DNA of 17,565 bases from Balneolales bacterium (GCA_030830725.1 JAURMN010000117.1:1-17565); one strand, 5' to 3'; shown: positions 6,341-14,054, counted from the stretch's first letter. Translations and numbers: made by a program. Notes: a model not told the origin generated them from the sequence alone.

Positions 6341-8953
6341 TTATTTCTCCTGCTTGGCCATTCGGTTCGCGTCACGATCCCGTTGCCAATGGCGTATCGT
6401 AGAAACCGAAAACCCAGCCATTAACATAAAAGTCCCAAACCAGACTACTGAAACAAACGGTTTTTTCTCCGCAGTTACAAAAATCCAGTCCTCTTCAATA
6501 AAGGCCTTCAATCCGGTTACATTAAGTTGGATTGCATTCTCATCAGGTACAACCGAAGCAAATTGCACTTCTAAACTCCATTCTTCGACTCGTAGAGGAG
6601 GTGAATACGTCATACTCTGCCCATTCTCAATAAACACGGCAAAGAGAGGTACAACTTCATACCGCTTTCCGGTGGGTTGATGCAATACATCCACAACGGC
6701 ACGAATTCCAACCTGGGTACCCGGTGGCACTTCCTCTTGCTGGGCAGGAGCATACTCTTTAAACGTAAACTGATAATTTTGTACGACAAGTGGTTCATTT
6801 GGACGCAGAACCACAGTCGCCAAAGAATCCTCACTCCGCCTATCTTCAGCCTCAGCAGAAGCATTCGAACCCAAATCGGAAGTCAGGCTCAAGCCTTCGG
6901 CAATGCGTTCATTTTGCTTTTCTACCAGAGCTGAACCTCCTACATAGAGATAAATATCACTCATCCACCCGGTACGAATGTCCGGGTCTACAGACCAATC
7001 CACACGACCGGTTCCGGCTGTACTATTCATTGGATAGACTTCAGGACGCAAAACAAACTCTTCATCTGACAAAATGGATTTAAATCGAATGTTATAAATC
7101 TGCGCACCGGGTCTGGGTTCATCGATTCGCTCGTAACCCTCATAGGTCACTAGATACTTTTGGTTTAACAGCTTTGGCTGATTTCTCTCCAACATGAAAC
7201 TCTCAATCATATTGGTAATGGGAAAGCCTTCTTCGTCAAATGCTTCACCGGCTTTTACCCGATTGTTGAAATTTTCTACCACAGGAGGTACAAGGAAACT
7301 ATTGTATTTGGAACTGGCCAGGATACCCAAGAGCAAGACTCCGAATCCGACGTGCGTCAATGTTCCTCCAACAAGTTTGGGGTCTTTCACCAGAAGGGAA
7401 ACCAAGACAGCCCCATTTCCGAAAACCACAAACCACGAAATAAAGTAAATCAGCATATCATACAGATCCCGGACATTGCCCAACAAGATCGTACTCAGCG
7501 TAGCCACCGATGTCAAAAGAAGCGGCCATATCAGCTTACCAGCAAGCGATTCCCAGGTATGTTTTTTCCAAAACACCATCTGCCCGACCACCGTGAGGAT
7601 TCCCATTAATAAAACAATCGGAGTACTCCAGTCATTATAAAAGGAGATTTCAGGTGGCGTCGGATTTGGATAAAAAAGTCGACCGATAATCGGAGAACTG
7701 GTTCCCAAAATAATAACCAGGCCCATCACTAAAAGTGCCACAGCTCCCGTAAAGGTCAAAAATTCACCGCTCAGAATCGAACTCTCTTTTTCCGGAGACG
7801 GGAGTTCACGATAACGATAGAGATAAAATCCAATCCCGATTCCGGTGATCGCCAGCATAAAGAGGAGAAGTTGATTATATAAACCCAAATCCACAAAACT
7901 ATGAACCGATGCATTGGCTAAGACTCCGGAACGAGTCAAAAACGTTTCATACACAATCAGCATGTATGCAAAAATGGCGAAGAACAAACTCGCTTTATGG
8001 GCCCTGGAGCTCCGAGTCTGAATGATCATGGTATGAATACCGGCTGTGCCAATTAACCAGGGAACCAAAGACGCGTTTTCGACCGGATCCCACGCCCAAT
8101 AGCCACCAAAAGAAAGCGTTTCATAGGCCCAATAACCGCCCAAAAAGATCGCAGTGAGGAGCATTACATTTGCGACAAGCGTCCAGGGTAATGCGGGCCG
8201 TATCCACTCATGATAGGTACGAGTCCAAAGGGAAGCAATCGCAAAAGCGAAAGGTACCGTCATCATCGAAAAACCTACAAATAACAAGGGCGGGTGAATC
8301 ATCATCCAGGGACTTTTCAATAGGTCATTCAGCCCACGTCCATCGGCCGGTACGAAAGCTGGATTCGCCTGGAGGAAAGGTGCATCCGGCATCTCCTCGA
8401 GAATCGTTCGAAACGGGGAAGCTCCAATGTGAATATCTCCGATGGTCCATCCTAAGATCATGGAGAGCAGAAAGATCTGCGTAAAAGCCATCACAAACAT
8501 TACAGGCCAACGATAGGGGGCGCGTGTCCATCGAATTAATCCAAATCCAATCAAAGTGGAGAGCAGGATCCAGAGCATAAAGGATCCCTCCTGACCGCCA
8601 TAAAATGCCGAGAGTAAATACTTTGGTAAGAGGTCAAGAGAAGTATGATTCCAAACGTAGTAGTATTGAAACTGATGGTTTTTAAGAAGTTGCAGAAGGA
8701 TCAGGGAAGCTAACAGCAGCGTAATCCCTTGTGCGATCCAGAAAAATACCGTTAATCTGCCCCAAAAAGATTCATTATCAGTATGTCTATTTTGATCGGA
8801 TAGACCACGGGAAGCCATATAGGCTGTGAAGAGTGTTAACAAGGTAACAACGAAAGCAACCGATAGCGAGGCCTTCCCAACTAATCCGGACTGCTCAAAC
8901 CACACAGTCCCGAAGAAGACGTCATAAAGACCGGACAAAAGCAAAGGAAGCAT
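6341..8953 (-). CDS. ccmF: Cytochrome c heme lyase subunit CcmF
   Basis: Polytopic inner-membrane protein that, in System I maturation, takes heme from CcmE and ligates it to apocytochrome c. The WWD heme-handling motif is present as GGYWAWDPVENASLVPW (about 283-299). The four histidines known to matter in CcmF can be placed: H103 in WNHTS, H220 in MIHPPLLF, H351 in SVHSF and H534 in LTHVGFG. About 14 helices fill residues 1-550, then a long periplasmic region (about 551-835) and a last helix near 838-855. At 870 residues it is much longer than the roughly 650 of proteobacterial CcmF, the excess lying mainly in that C-terminal periplasmic region. It follows ccmE by 30 bases. CcsA of System II was considered, but the H/WWD arrangement, the length and the ccmC/ccmE neighbours favour CcmF. 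Confidence 0.93.
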   Translation of the reverse strand: MLPLLLSGLYDVFFGTVWFEQSGLVGKASLSVAFVVTLLTLFTAYMASRGLSDQNRHTDNESFWGRLTVFFWIAQGITLLLASLILLQLLKNHQFQYYYVWNHTSLDLLPKYLLSAFYGGQEGSFMLWILLSTLIGFGLIRWTRAPYRWPVMFVMAFTQIFLLSMILGWTIGDIHIGASPFRTILEEMPDAPFLQANPAFVPADGRGLNDLLKSPWMMIHPPLLFVGFSMMTVPFAFAIASLWTRTYHEWIRPALPWTLVANVMLLTAIFLGGYWAYETLSFGGYWAWDPVENASLVPWLIGTAGIHTMIIQTRSSRAHKASLFFAIFAYMLIVYETFLTRSGVLANASVHSFVDLGLYNQLLLFMLAITGIGIGFYLYRYRELPSPEKESSILSGEFLTFTGAVALLVMGLVIILGTSSPIIGRLFYPNPTPPEISFYNDWSTPIVLLMGILTVVGQMVFWKKHTWESLAGKLIWPLLLTSVATLSTILLGNVRDLYDMLIYFISWFVVFGNGAVLVSLLVKDPKLVGGTLTHVGFGVLLLGILASSKYNSFLVPPVVENFNNRVKAGEAFDEEGFPITNMIESFMLERNQPKLLNQKYLVTYEGYERIDEPRPGAQIYNIRFKSILSDEEFVLRPEVYPMNSTAGTGRVDWSVDPDIRTGWMSDIYLYVGGSALVEKQNERIAEGLSLTSDLGSNASAEAEDRRSEDSLATVVLRPNEPLVVQNYQFTFKEYAPAQQEEVPPGTQVGIRAVVDVLHQPTGKRYEVVPLFAVFIENGQSMTYSPPLRVEEWSLEVQFASVVPDENAIQLNVTGLKAFIEEDWIFVTAEKKPFVSVVWFGTFMLMAGFSVSTIRHWQRDRDANRMAKQEK

Positions 8954-8983
8954 GAACGTATTGAATCAACGTTGAAATGAAGA

Positions 8984-9382
8984 TCACGAGGAAGCCGAGG
9001 TGGCCTGCATTTGAAGTACGTTGGGGTCATTATACTTAGACGGGCACTTCATCAGCATGTCTTGCGCATAAAATACCTCTCCCCTCATCTGGCCGATCAC
9101 GACAAGCTGATCTGCCTGCTCAAAGTTATTTGGCTTTGCTTTTGGAAAAATGACTTTTCGAATATTGCCGGACTGATCTTCCATATAAAAGGAAAATTGC
9201 ATTGTCTCGCGCGAAAAGCCCATTTCTTTAGATGAATCCCAAACACCTACAACGTGAGCACCCTGTTTCCCTTTCGCCTGTTCAAAATCTACATAGGTCG
9301 AGATGCTGTTCCCAAAATTATAAAATAGAAGTGAGGTGAATGCGACAATGGCAATTACCCCAAAAAGAACTTTAGGTTTCAT
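8984..9382 (-). CDS. ccmE: Cytochrome c-type biogenesis protein CcmE, CXXXY type
   Basis: Periplasmic, membrane-anchored heme chaperone that receives heme from CcmC and hands it to CcmF. The 132 residues match the short end of the family: an N-terminal membrane anchor (residues 4-22), then an OB-fold beta domain with strands FSFYMEDQSGNIRKVIF and QADQLVVIGQMRGEVFYA. The heme-attachment site of classical CcmE is H-X-X-X-Y; here the aligned sequence is MKCPSKYND, so cysteine replaces the histidine (about residue 113) and the tyrosine is kept. A CXXXY form is known from archaea and some Desulfovibrio-type bacteria. The ATG overlaps the stop of the ccmD-like gene by four bases (ATGA), which implies translational coupling. 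Identification is secure from the fold pattern, motif position and neighbours. Confidence 0.93.
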   Translation of the reverse strand: MKPKVLFGVIAIVAFTSLLFYNFGNSISTYVDFEQAKGKQGAHVVGVWDSSKEMGFSRETMQFSFYMEDQSGNIRKVIFPKAKPNNFEQADQLVVIGQMRGEVFYAQDMLMKCPSKYNDPNVLQMQATSASS

Positions 9383-9741
9383 GAGTGATGAGGTTTGGAT
9401 GAGTTTTCGATTCGGGTCACTTTCTTATCCAATCGGATTAAAAAAGCGAGCAGCACAAACCAAATGATGAGACTAACCGTCAAAACGACAAAAATCAGAT
9501 TATTTGAACCAAGTACACGCTCGACAACACTGGTTTCCTCGCCAGTCGGTACACCCTCCCATTTATCGGAATAGGCCTGTGTGAGTGTATCCACCTGAGC
9601 GGTTTCACTCATTATCTGAGAATTGGATTCTGTATTGACTTCCGCTCGTGTAGAATATTCTTGAGCAAATCCAAGCCTATAAACCCCTAATGGCAACAGG
9701 AAAGCAATCCACAAAGCTTTGCCGATAGAGTGTCGTTTCAT
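9379..9741 (-). CDS. ccmD: CcmD-family small membrane protein with signal peptide
   Basis: A protein of about 120 residues between ccmC and ccmE. Its C-terminal part, NNLIFVVLTVSLIIWFV followed by LRIRLDKK-like basic residues (LIRLDKKVTRIE), matches the CcmD pattern of one helix followed by a basic cytoplasmic segment; CcmD in System I holds CcmC and CcmE together. Unlike proteobacterial CcmD (about 70 residues or fewer) it has an N-terminal secretion signal (MKRHSIGKALWIAFLL..GFAQ) and a polar Ser/Thr/Glu-rich region of about 50 residues before the helix. I chose the Met codon at 9741, 2 bases after the ccmC stop, because it begins a proper signal peptide; an ATG at 9756 would add five residues and overlap ccmC. 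The stop overlaps ccmE (ATGA). The function rests on position plus the helix pattern. Confidence 0.8.
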   Translation of the reverse strand: MKRHSIGKALWIAFLLPLGVYRLGFAQEYSTRAEVNTESNSQIMSETAQVDTLTQAYSDKWEGVPTGEETSVVERVLGSNNLIFVVLTVSLIIWFVLLAFLIRLDKKVTRIENSSKPHHS

Positions 9742-9743
9742 CC

Positions 9744-10406
9744 TTAAGTGTTCCATTGTTGGGAGATTTCTTCAAGTTTTTTTGTCCGTTTTACGACGTC
9801 ATAGATCCAGAAAGCCAAGGCAATAAATCCTACCACAGCTGGATAGAAGACATAACGTAATTCGGGAGCCGTAATTTCACTGAATGCCGGATTTCCTTCT
9901 GCTCCTGGATGAAGACTAGGCAACTGACGGGGAATGATATAGAGCAAAAAGGGAGCCGTAACTACACCAAAAATATTATACACTGCAGAGATTCTGGCTC
10001 GCTTTTCAGGGTCATCAATCGCCGATCGAAGGATAAAATAGGCGACAAAGATTAGCATCGACATAGCTGCCAGGTTCATGCGAGGTTCGGCAAACGTCCA
10101 CCAAGTTCCCCAGGTAAATCGAGCCCAAACACTTCCCGTAATAAGACCGCTAAGACCAAAAATCAATCCCGTTGCCGTAGCAGATGATGCAGCATGATCA
10201 TTCTGAAGATTTCCGTGATTCAAAAACCGAATACTGTACCAAAAGGCGATCCCAAACATGACCATCATAGTAAACCACATGGGCACGTGTAAAAAGAGAT
10301 TACGGGCAGACTCCTCTAAAATGGGGATTCGTGGGAGTGGGATCAAAAATCCGGCCACTAAAACTCCAGTCAACCAGACCGCTGTCAGCCATTTCCAGAG
10401 TTTCAT
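9744..10406 (-). CDS. ccmC: Heme exporter / holo-CcmE release protein CcmC
   Basis: Six-helix inner-membrane protein that binds heme and loads it onto CcmE. The 220 residues fit the family. The two axial-ligand histidines are visible: H40 in FLHVPMWF and H166 in LPSLHPG. Between them lies the WWD heme motif, TWGTWWTFAEPRMN (98-111), in which the usual WVWDARLT is altered to WTFAEPRM, so a glutamate (E107) stands near the place of the aspartate. R-S-A-I-D-D-P-E-K-R-A after helix 4 is also typical of the family. It is the first gene of the ccm operon, with a 155-base divergent region upstream. CcsA of System II is less likely because the protein is short and sits with ccmD and ccmE. Genes for the ABC subunits CcmA and CcmB are not upstream. 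Confidence 0.93.
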   Translation of the reverse strand: MKLWKWLTAVWLTGVLVAGFLIPLPRIPILEESARNLFLHVPMWFTMMVMFGIAFWYSIRFLNHGNLQNDHAASSATATGLIFGLSGLITGSVWARFTWGTWWTFAEPRMNLAAMSMLIFVAYFILRSAIDDPEKRARISAVYNIFGVVTAPFLLYIIPRQLPSLHPGAEGNPAFSEITAPELRYVFYPAVVGFIALAFWIYDVVKRTKKLEEISQQWNT

Positions 10407-10561
10407 CGTGTATTAACCCCGAGAAAAATTTAGAATGAAAACGGCGGTTGAGCCCTCATGAACACTTCATAGGATGCCGATTTCGATTTATATTCTTTAT
10501 AAAATAAAGATTTTTTGAATTCCGGGCAGAAAAATCGGAAAAAATCGACGCGAATCCACCG
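10407..10561. promoter_or_regulatory. Divergent region ccmC / PH-SHOCT gene with inverted repeat
   Basis: This region must carry the promoters for the ccm operon (minus) and the PH-SHOCT gene (plus). It contains the perfect inverted repeat CTTTAT-AAA-ATAAAG at 10495-10509, with TATATT and TATAAA stretches nearby that could serve as -10 elements. In such A/T-rich DNA I cannot choose the true promoters, and the repeat may be chance. Confidence 0.4.
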
Positions 10562-11083
10562 ATGAAAAACACAATCCAAATTCCCATCTCCAGATGGTCC
10601 TTTTTTTGGTCTTACTTGATAGCCATTTGTCTGATTCCTGCAGCTGGATTGGGGTTTTTCCTCCTTTGGAAAGTGGAAAATACCAGAGCATCAAAGGCTC
10701 TTATTGCCGAAGAAGAGCGAATACGGATTCCGGATTCTCAAGAACTCGGGGGAGTGCGAATCCTTGATCTTATGGTTATCCACGATGTACAAATCCGAGA
10801 TACCCCATTCCCTGGCCGATGGTTTGGAGTAAAAAGTTTGATTTTTCTGAGTGGATCGGGAGATATCCGCGTGGACGGCATATCCAATGCTGCAAAAATC
10901 AAAGAGACAATTCAGTTAGCCGCATACAACCTTCGTAAAAAACGTCAGCAGCCAGGAAGAAAAGTAGTTCAATTCCAGAGTATTCCAGGGAGTACCGATC
11001 AGCTCAACGAGCTGACTTTAATGTGGCAACAAGGGTTGATCGATGATGATCAATTTGAACGGGAACGAACCAAATTCAGCTGA
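10562..11083 (+). CDS. Membrane-anchored PH-like and SHOCT domain protein
   Basis: A 173-residue protein of unknown function. Residues 13-38 form one membrane helix (SFFWSYLIAICLIPAAGLGFFLLW). Residues about 60-125 look like a bacterial PH (bPH2/DUF304-type) domain: alternating strands with GRWFGVKSLIFLSGSGDIRV followed by a helix starting IKETIQLAAYNLR. The last 28 residues, LNELTLMWQQGLIDDDQFERERTKF, match the SHOCT pattern (short C-terminal helix pair: L..L...G.I...EFE..K..L). PH and SHOCT modules are common at bacterial membranes and may mediate oligomerisation; no enzymatic role is visible. It diverges from ccmC and its 3' end overlaps the convergent MFS gene by 8 bases. Domain calls are from pattern recognition, SHOCT being the firmer of the two. 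Confidence 0.75.
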   Translation: MKNTIQIPISRWSFFWSYLIAICLIPAAGLGFFLLWKVENTRASKALIAEEERIRIPDSQELGGVRILDLMVIHDVQIRDTPFPGRWFGVKSLIFLSGSGDIRVDGISNAAKIKETIQLAAYNLRKKRQQPGRKVVQFQSIPGSTDQLNELTLMWQQGLIDDDQFERERTKFS

Positions 11084-12374
11084 GATCTGCCATTGGCTTT
11101 GCTTTCGAATGGGCCTGATCCCGAACTTCCCATGGCACAATCAAAAGTAGCCATATCGAGCCAAGAACGACCATTAAAAGCCCATAAAATCGGATTGCGG
11201 TAGTAAGATTCAGCCAGCCCCTGTCAAGTACCAACGCGGCAGCCATTACGGAAAGAGACTGAGTTAACGTAAACAGGAGCCATTCTGAACTAAAAACCCT
11301 TCCTCTGTAGGTATCCGGAACCCGACGCTGCAATAATACCGTACTCATCACCCAGTTGGCTCCGGAGGCCGCATGGGCCACCAATACAAAAACCAACATC
11401 CAAGCTATCTGTGTCGTAAATCCAACCAAGAAATAGAAAAAACCGGCTACGATCATTGCTAGACCCATCACCATGATCCAGCTTTCCTCATTTCGGAAGA
11501 GTCGTCGCCCAATTACGGGCCCTAGTCCTGTTCCAATTCCTCGAGAAGCATAGAGTAAACCTAGCCCGATCGAACCCATCATCAAGACATTTTCCGCCAC
11601 CAAAATCAACATGTACACCAACGCTCCGGAACCCAGTGTATAGACACCTTTGGCGATTGCGGGTCGAAGAACCTGTTTTTCCGATAACAAAAATCGAAAT
11701 CCCTCTTTCATGCCGCTCCAAGGTTTTTTCATCGTATCTGAAGCAGAAGCCGACAGCGACTCGGTTTGTTGAGGGATTACAGCCTTCCAAATAAACCAAC
11801 CAGAGATCACGTAACTGATACTGTTGAGAATAAATACCACATCGGTGCCAAATATTCCGGTTGCAAAGCCTCCGATCGCCATCCCGGTTGTGAAGATGAT
11901 ACTCCAGGAGGCTGCCGATAAAATATTCGCACGCACCAGCTCTTCGGGCGTCGTCACGTTCGGAATCGAAGAGGTCTTAGCCGGTTCGAAAAGGGCCGAA
12001 ATCATCATCTGAACAGCTGTGAGCATATAGGCCAACCAAAGCCAATCTTCGGTCCTTATAAGCAAGAGTCCCAAAACAATCATCCCCCGACTCAGATCAC
12101 AAAAAATCATGATGCGCCGACGATTGTACCGATCTGTAAGATATCCGGCTATGGGAGAAAAAAGTGCTAGACTCAACATTTTCACCACAATGATCAAACC
12201 CAGAAGAAATTCGGAATCACTGTAGCGCTGGATCAGAGCGTAAAGTGCCAAAAGGCCAAACCAATCTCCAAAATTTGAGACCAGTTGACTCAGCCAAAGC
12301 CACCTATAGTGTTTGTTTTGTCTAATTAGGGTCAGGTACGGTCGAAACCCGTCTGCACCGGGAGTATTGGACAT
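11076..12374 (-). CDS. MFS efflux-type transporter (DHA3-like)
   Basis: A 432-residue major facilitator of the DHA3 type (macrolide-efflux/enterobactin-exporter branch), probably an exporter in the inner membrane. The N-terminus NKHYRWLWLSQLVSNFGDWF is characteristic of this branch (F-x-x-L-W-x-x-x-x-x-S-x-x-G-D), and motif A follows as GYLTDRYNRRRIMIFCD. A second motif-A-like loop (GRRLFRNEE) occurs in the C-terminal half, and twelve helices can be counted. RRVPDTYRGRVFSSEW near residue 350 is another recurrent DHA3 feature. The substrate is unknown. Its start lies 2 bases after the dut stop, so it is the last gene of the YffB-DUF3108-dut transcript; its 3' end overlaps the convergent PH-SHOCT gene by 8 bases. 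Membership in the superfamily is certain and the DHA3 branch is likely. Confidence 0.9.
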   Translation of the reverse strand: MSNTPGADGFRPYLTLIRQNKHYRWLWLSQLVSNFGDWFGLLALYALIQRYSDSEFLLGLIIVVKMLSLALFSPIAGYLTDRYNRRRIMIFCDLSRGMIVLGLLLIRTEDWLWLAYMLTAVQMMISALFEPAKTSSIPNVTTPEELVRANILSAASWSIIFTTGMAIGGFATGIFGTDVVFILNSISYVISGWFIWKAVIPQQTESLSASASDTMKKPWSGMKEGFRFLLSEKQVLRPAIAKGVYTLGSGALVYMLILVAENVLMMGSIGLGLLYASRGIGTGLGPVIGRRLFRNEESWIMVMGLAMIVAGFFYFLVGFTTQIAWMLVFVLVAHAASGANWVMSTVLLQRRVPDTYRGRVFSSEWLLFTLTQSLSVMAAALVLDRGWLNLTTAIRFYGLLMVVLGSIWLLLIVPWEVRDQAHSKAKPMADLS

Positions 12375-12376
12375 GT

Positions 12377-12841
12377 TCAGTTGACTCCGGTGCTTCCAAA
12401 TCCACCTTCACCCCGGGAGGTCTCATCGAGATACTTCACCTCCTCACATACGGCCTGAATAACAGGCGTAATCACCAGCTGCGCAATACGATCCCCTCTA
12501 GAAATTAGGAGATCTTCATCCCCATGATTGATCATCAGCACTTTTACCTCACCTCTGTAATCGGCGTCGATGGTTCCTGGTGAATTTGTTAGCGTAACTC
12601 CATATTTATAGGCCAATCCGCTTCTGGGGCGAACCTGACCCTCAAATCCTTCCGGAATCGCCATAGTAAACCCTGTCGGCACAATCACTCTCTGTCCGGC
12701 CCGAAGTAGAAGAGGTTCCATAATTGCCGCTCGAAGATCCATTCCGGCCGCGAATGATGTTTCGTAGGTGGGTAAAGGAAAATCGCCCGCGTGATCCAGG
12801 CGCTGGAATTTGACGATTGGTGAGGGTGGTTTTTCAGGCAT
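12377..12841 (-). CDS. dut: Deoxyuridine 5'-triphosphate nucleotidohydrolase (dUTPase)
   Basis: Hydrolyses dUTP to dUMP and pyrophosphate, keeping uracil out of DNA and feeding thymidylate synthesis; cytoplasmic homotrimer. The 154 residues contain all five dUTPase motifs in order: GMDLRA (motif 1), RPRSGLA (2), NSPGTIDADYRGE (3, with the catalytic Asp and the Tyr of the uracil pocket), GDRIAQLVI (4) and RGEGGFGST at the C-terminus (5, the phosphate-closing tail). No key residue is missing. It begins 4 bases after the DUF3108 gene and ends 2 bases before the MFS gene, so it is inside a tight operon with proteins not obviously linked to nucleotide metabolism. Confidence 0.98.
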   Translation of the reverse strand: MPEKPPSPIVKFQRLDHAGDFPLPTYETSFAAGMDLRAAIMEPLLLRAGQRVIVPTGFTMAIPEGFEGQVRPRSGLAYKYGVTLTNSPGTIDADYRGEVKVLMINHGDEDLLISRGDRIAQLVITPVIQAVCEEVKYLDETSRGEGGFGSTGVN

Positions 12842-12845
12842 CAGA

Positions 12846-13703
12846 TCAGCGGGTTGAAGTATATCGTTCGTAGTGTTTGAGTCTTACTTTCACTTTCCCA
12901 AGAAAGATACGCACCTCAGCTTCCAAAGGTACACGCAAATCATCGGTTGAGAACCAGCTTTTAAAATCTCCACTAAATCCAAATGGACCTTTAATATTGG
13001 TATTGCCCGCACTTAAATAGGTAGGTATGGATTTTGTAAAGGCTGGATATGAACGCATATTCACTTTTTCACTGCCGGATGCCGAGATTTGAAACCGCTC
13101 ATTTTCGGTGTAAACCTGAAGTAAGTAGGGCTCTGTAGACTCCCCAAAAGTTCGGGCAAAGAAGAAAATCAACGATCCTCCCGTTGCCGGTTCCACAATA
13201 TCGAGCGTGTCTAGTGCCACGCCTCGTTCAAAAAATCTAACCTCATCTGCCTCTCGATCTATCTCAATAAGTACACGTTCAAACTCCTGGTCATGCAGAT
13301 CGTCTCTCCAAAAACGGCGATCGCGCAATTCCCCATCTTCAACTTGAAACAAAGAGGAATAGACAACTTGGTAATCTCCTACAAACGGAAAAGAGGGATT
13401 ACTTTTAATCGTCATATCGAGTTGATAATAACTCTCTCCTTTCCACTCAACATTGGGTTTCCATGCCACTTCCACTGTTCCCAGATCAATAAACCCGTAA
13501 TGAACCTCATATACAAAAAACTCATCCAGGTCCAATTGCGTCTCAATGTCCGGCGCCGGATCTCCATTATAGGTGAGGACCGTATCGGGATCCACAGGGC
13601 CTCTCGTTGAATTCTGCATTTCCTCTATGCCAGTCACTCCTCCTATGAAACGCAGAGTAACAAGGATGAAAAAAACGAATGGAGGAATCAACTGTGGAAT
13701 CAT
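12846..13703 (-). CDS. Exported DUF3108-family protein
   Basis: A 285-residue protein with a hydrophobic N-terminus (residues 4-25, signal peptide or anchor) and no other membrane segment, so it is probably periplasmic or attached to the envelope. The body is beta-rich: it opens with FFVYEVHYGFIDLGTVEVAW, where DUF3108 proteins have 'F-x-V-x-[YW]-x-G-[IL]-x-x-G', and ends with FKSWFSTDDLRVPLEAEVRIFLGKVKVRL, which matches the family's 'W-x-S-D-D-x-x-x-[IV]-P-[VL]' terminal motif. The function is not established for this family. The gene stands 9 bases after the YffB-like gene and 4 before dut. The start at 13703 gives a good signal-like N-terminus; no clear ribosome binding site helps. The family call is reasonably firm from both end motifs. 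Confidence 0.82.
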   Translation of the reverse strand: MIPQLIPPFVFFILVTLRFIGGVTGIEEMQNSTRGPVDPDTVLTYNGDPAPDIETQLDLDEFFVYEVHYGFIDLGTVEVAWKPNVEWKGESYYQLDMTIKSNPSFPFVGDYQVVYSSLFQVEDGELRDRRFWRDDLHDQEFERVLIEIDREADEVRFFERGVALDTLDIVEPATGGSLIFFFARTFGESTEPYLLQVYTENERFQISASGSEKVNMRSYPAFTKSIPTYLSAGNTNIKGPFGFSGDFKSWFSTDDLRVPLEAEVRIFLGKVKVRLKHYERYTSTR

Positions 13704-13712
13704 ACTAATAAG

Positions 13713-14054
13713 TTAACGGGTAAAGGTCTCAAAAGAGTCTTCGTCATATCCGACCAGGAACGACTCACCTCTTTGCAGCAAAGGCCTTATTAACATAGAC
13801 TGATTTTCGTGGGCTACCAAAAGCAACTCCTGTTCAGTCAGAGTTTTATCGCTCAACCCCAACTTCCTCCAGGTCGTTCCGCGACGATTCAAGAGTAGAT
13901 CGATTCCAACCTTTTCTGCGATTGCTTGAAGTTCACTCATCGTAAGAGGAGTTTTCTTCACATCATGAAATTTAAATGTCCGTTGATAACGCTCCATCCA
14001 CTCAATCGTATTTCGGATCTTATTACAATTTTTTATACCGTAAATTGTTGTCAT
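13713..14054 (-). CDS. ArsC/Spx-type thioredoxin-fold protein, YffB-like
   Basis: A 113-residue thioredoxin-fold protein of the ArsC family, in the YffB subgroup. The N-terminus MTTIYGIKNCNKIRNTIEWM carries a single cysteine (C10) in CXXN form, not the CXXC of Spx. FHDVKKTPL and LLNRRGTTWRKLGL are the conserved YffB segments, and IRPLLQRGESFLVGYDE holds the family's R-P motif before the last strand. In arsenate reductases the N-terminal Cys is catalytic; the biochemical role of YffB-like proteins is unclear, though glutathione-dependent reductase activity has been proposed. It leads the operon YffB-DUF3108-dut-MFS and diverges from the lipoprotein gene with about 60 bases between starts. True arsenate reduction is unlikely, as no ars neighbours are present. 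Confidence 0.88.
   Translation of the reverse strand: MTTIYGIKNCNKIRNTIEWMERYQRTFKFHDVKKTPLTMSELQAIAEKVGIDLLLNRRGTTWRKLGLSDKTLTEQELLLVAHENQSMLIRPLLQRGESFLVGYDEDSFETFTR

Noticed and set aside
6162..6680. 172-codon plus-strand open frame across the ccmF/lipoprotein junction
   Set aside because: It is antisense to two well-supported genes, has no hydrophobic or domain pattern, and its composition follows from the complementary strand.
8942..8972. AACGT...ACGTT inverted repeat around the ccmF start
   Set aside because: Only 5-base arms with a 9-base spacer, off-centre from the inner TTGAATCAA; fits chance, and it lies within an operon.
9744..10406. CcsA (System II) identity for ccmC
   Set aside because: A 220-residue length, two axial histidines in CcmC positions, and adjacency to ccmD-like and ccmE genes fit System I; CcsA would be longer and paired with ResB.
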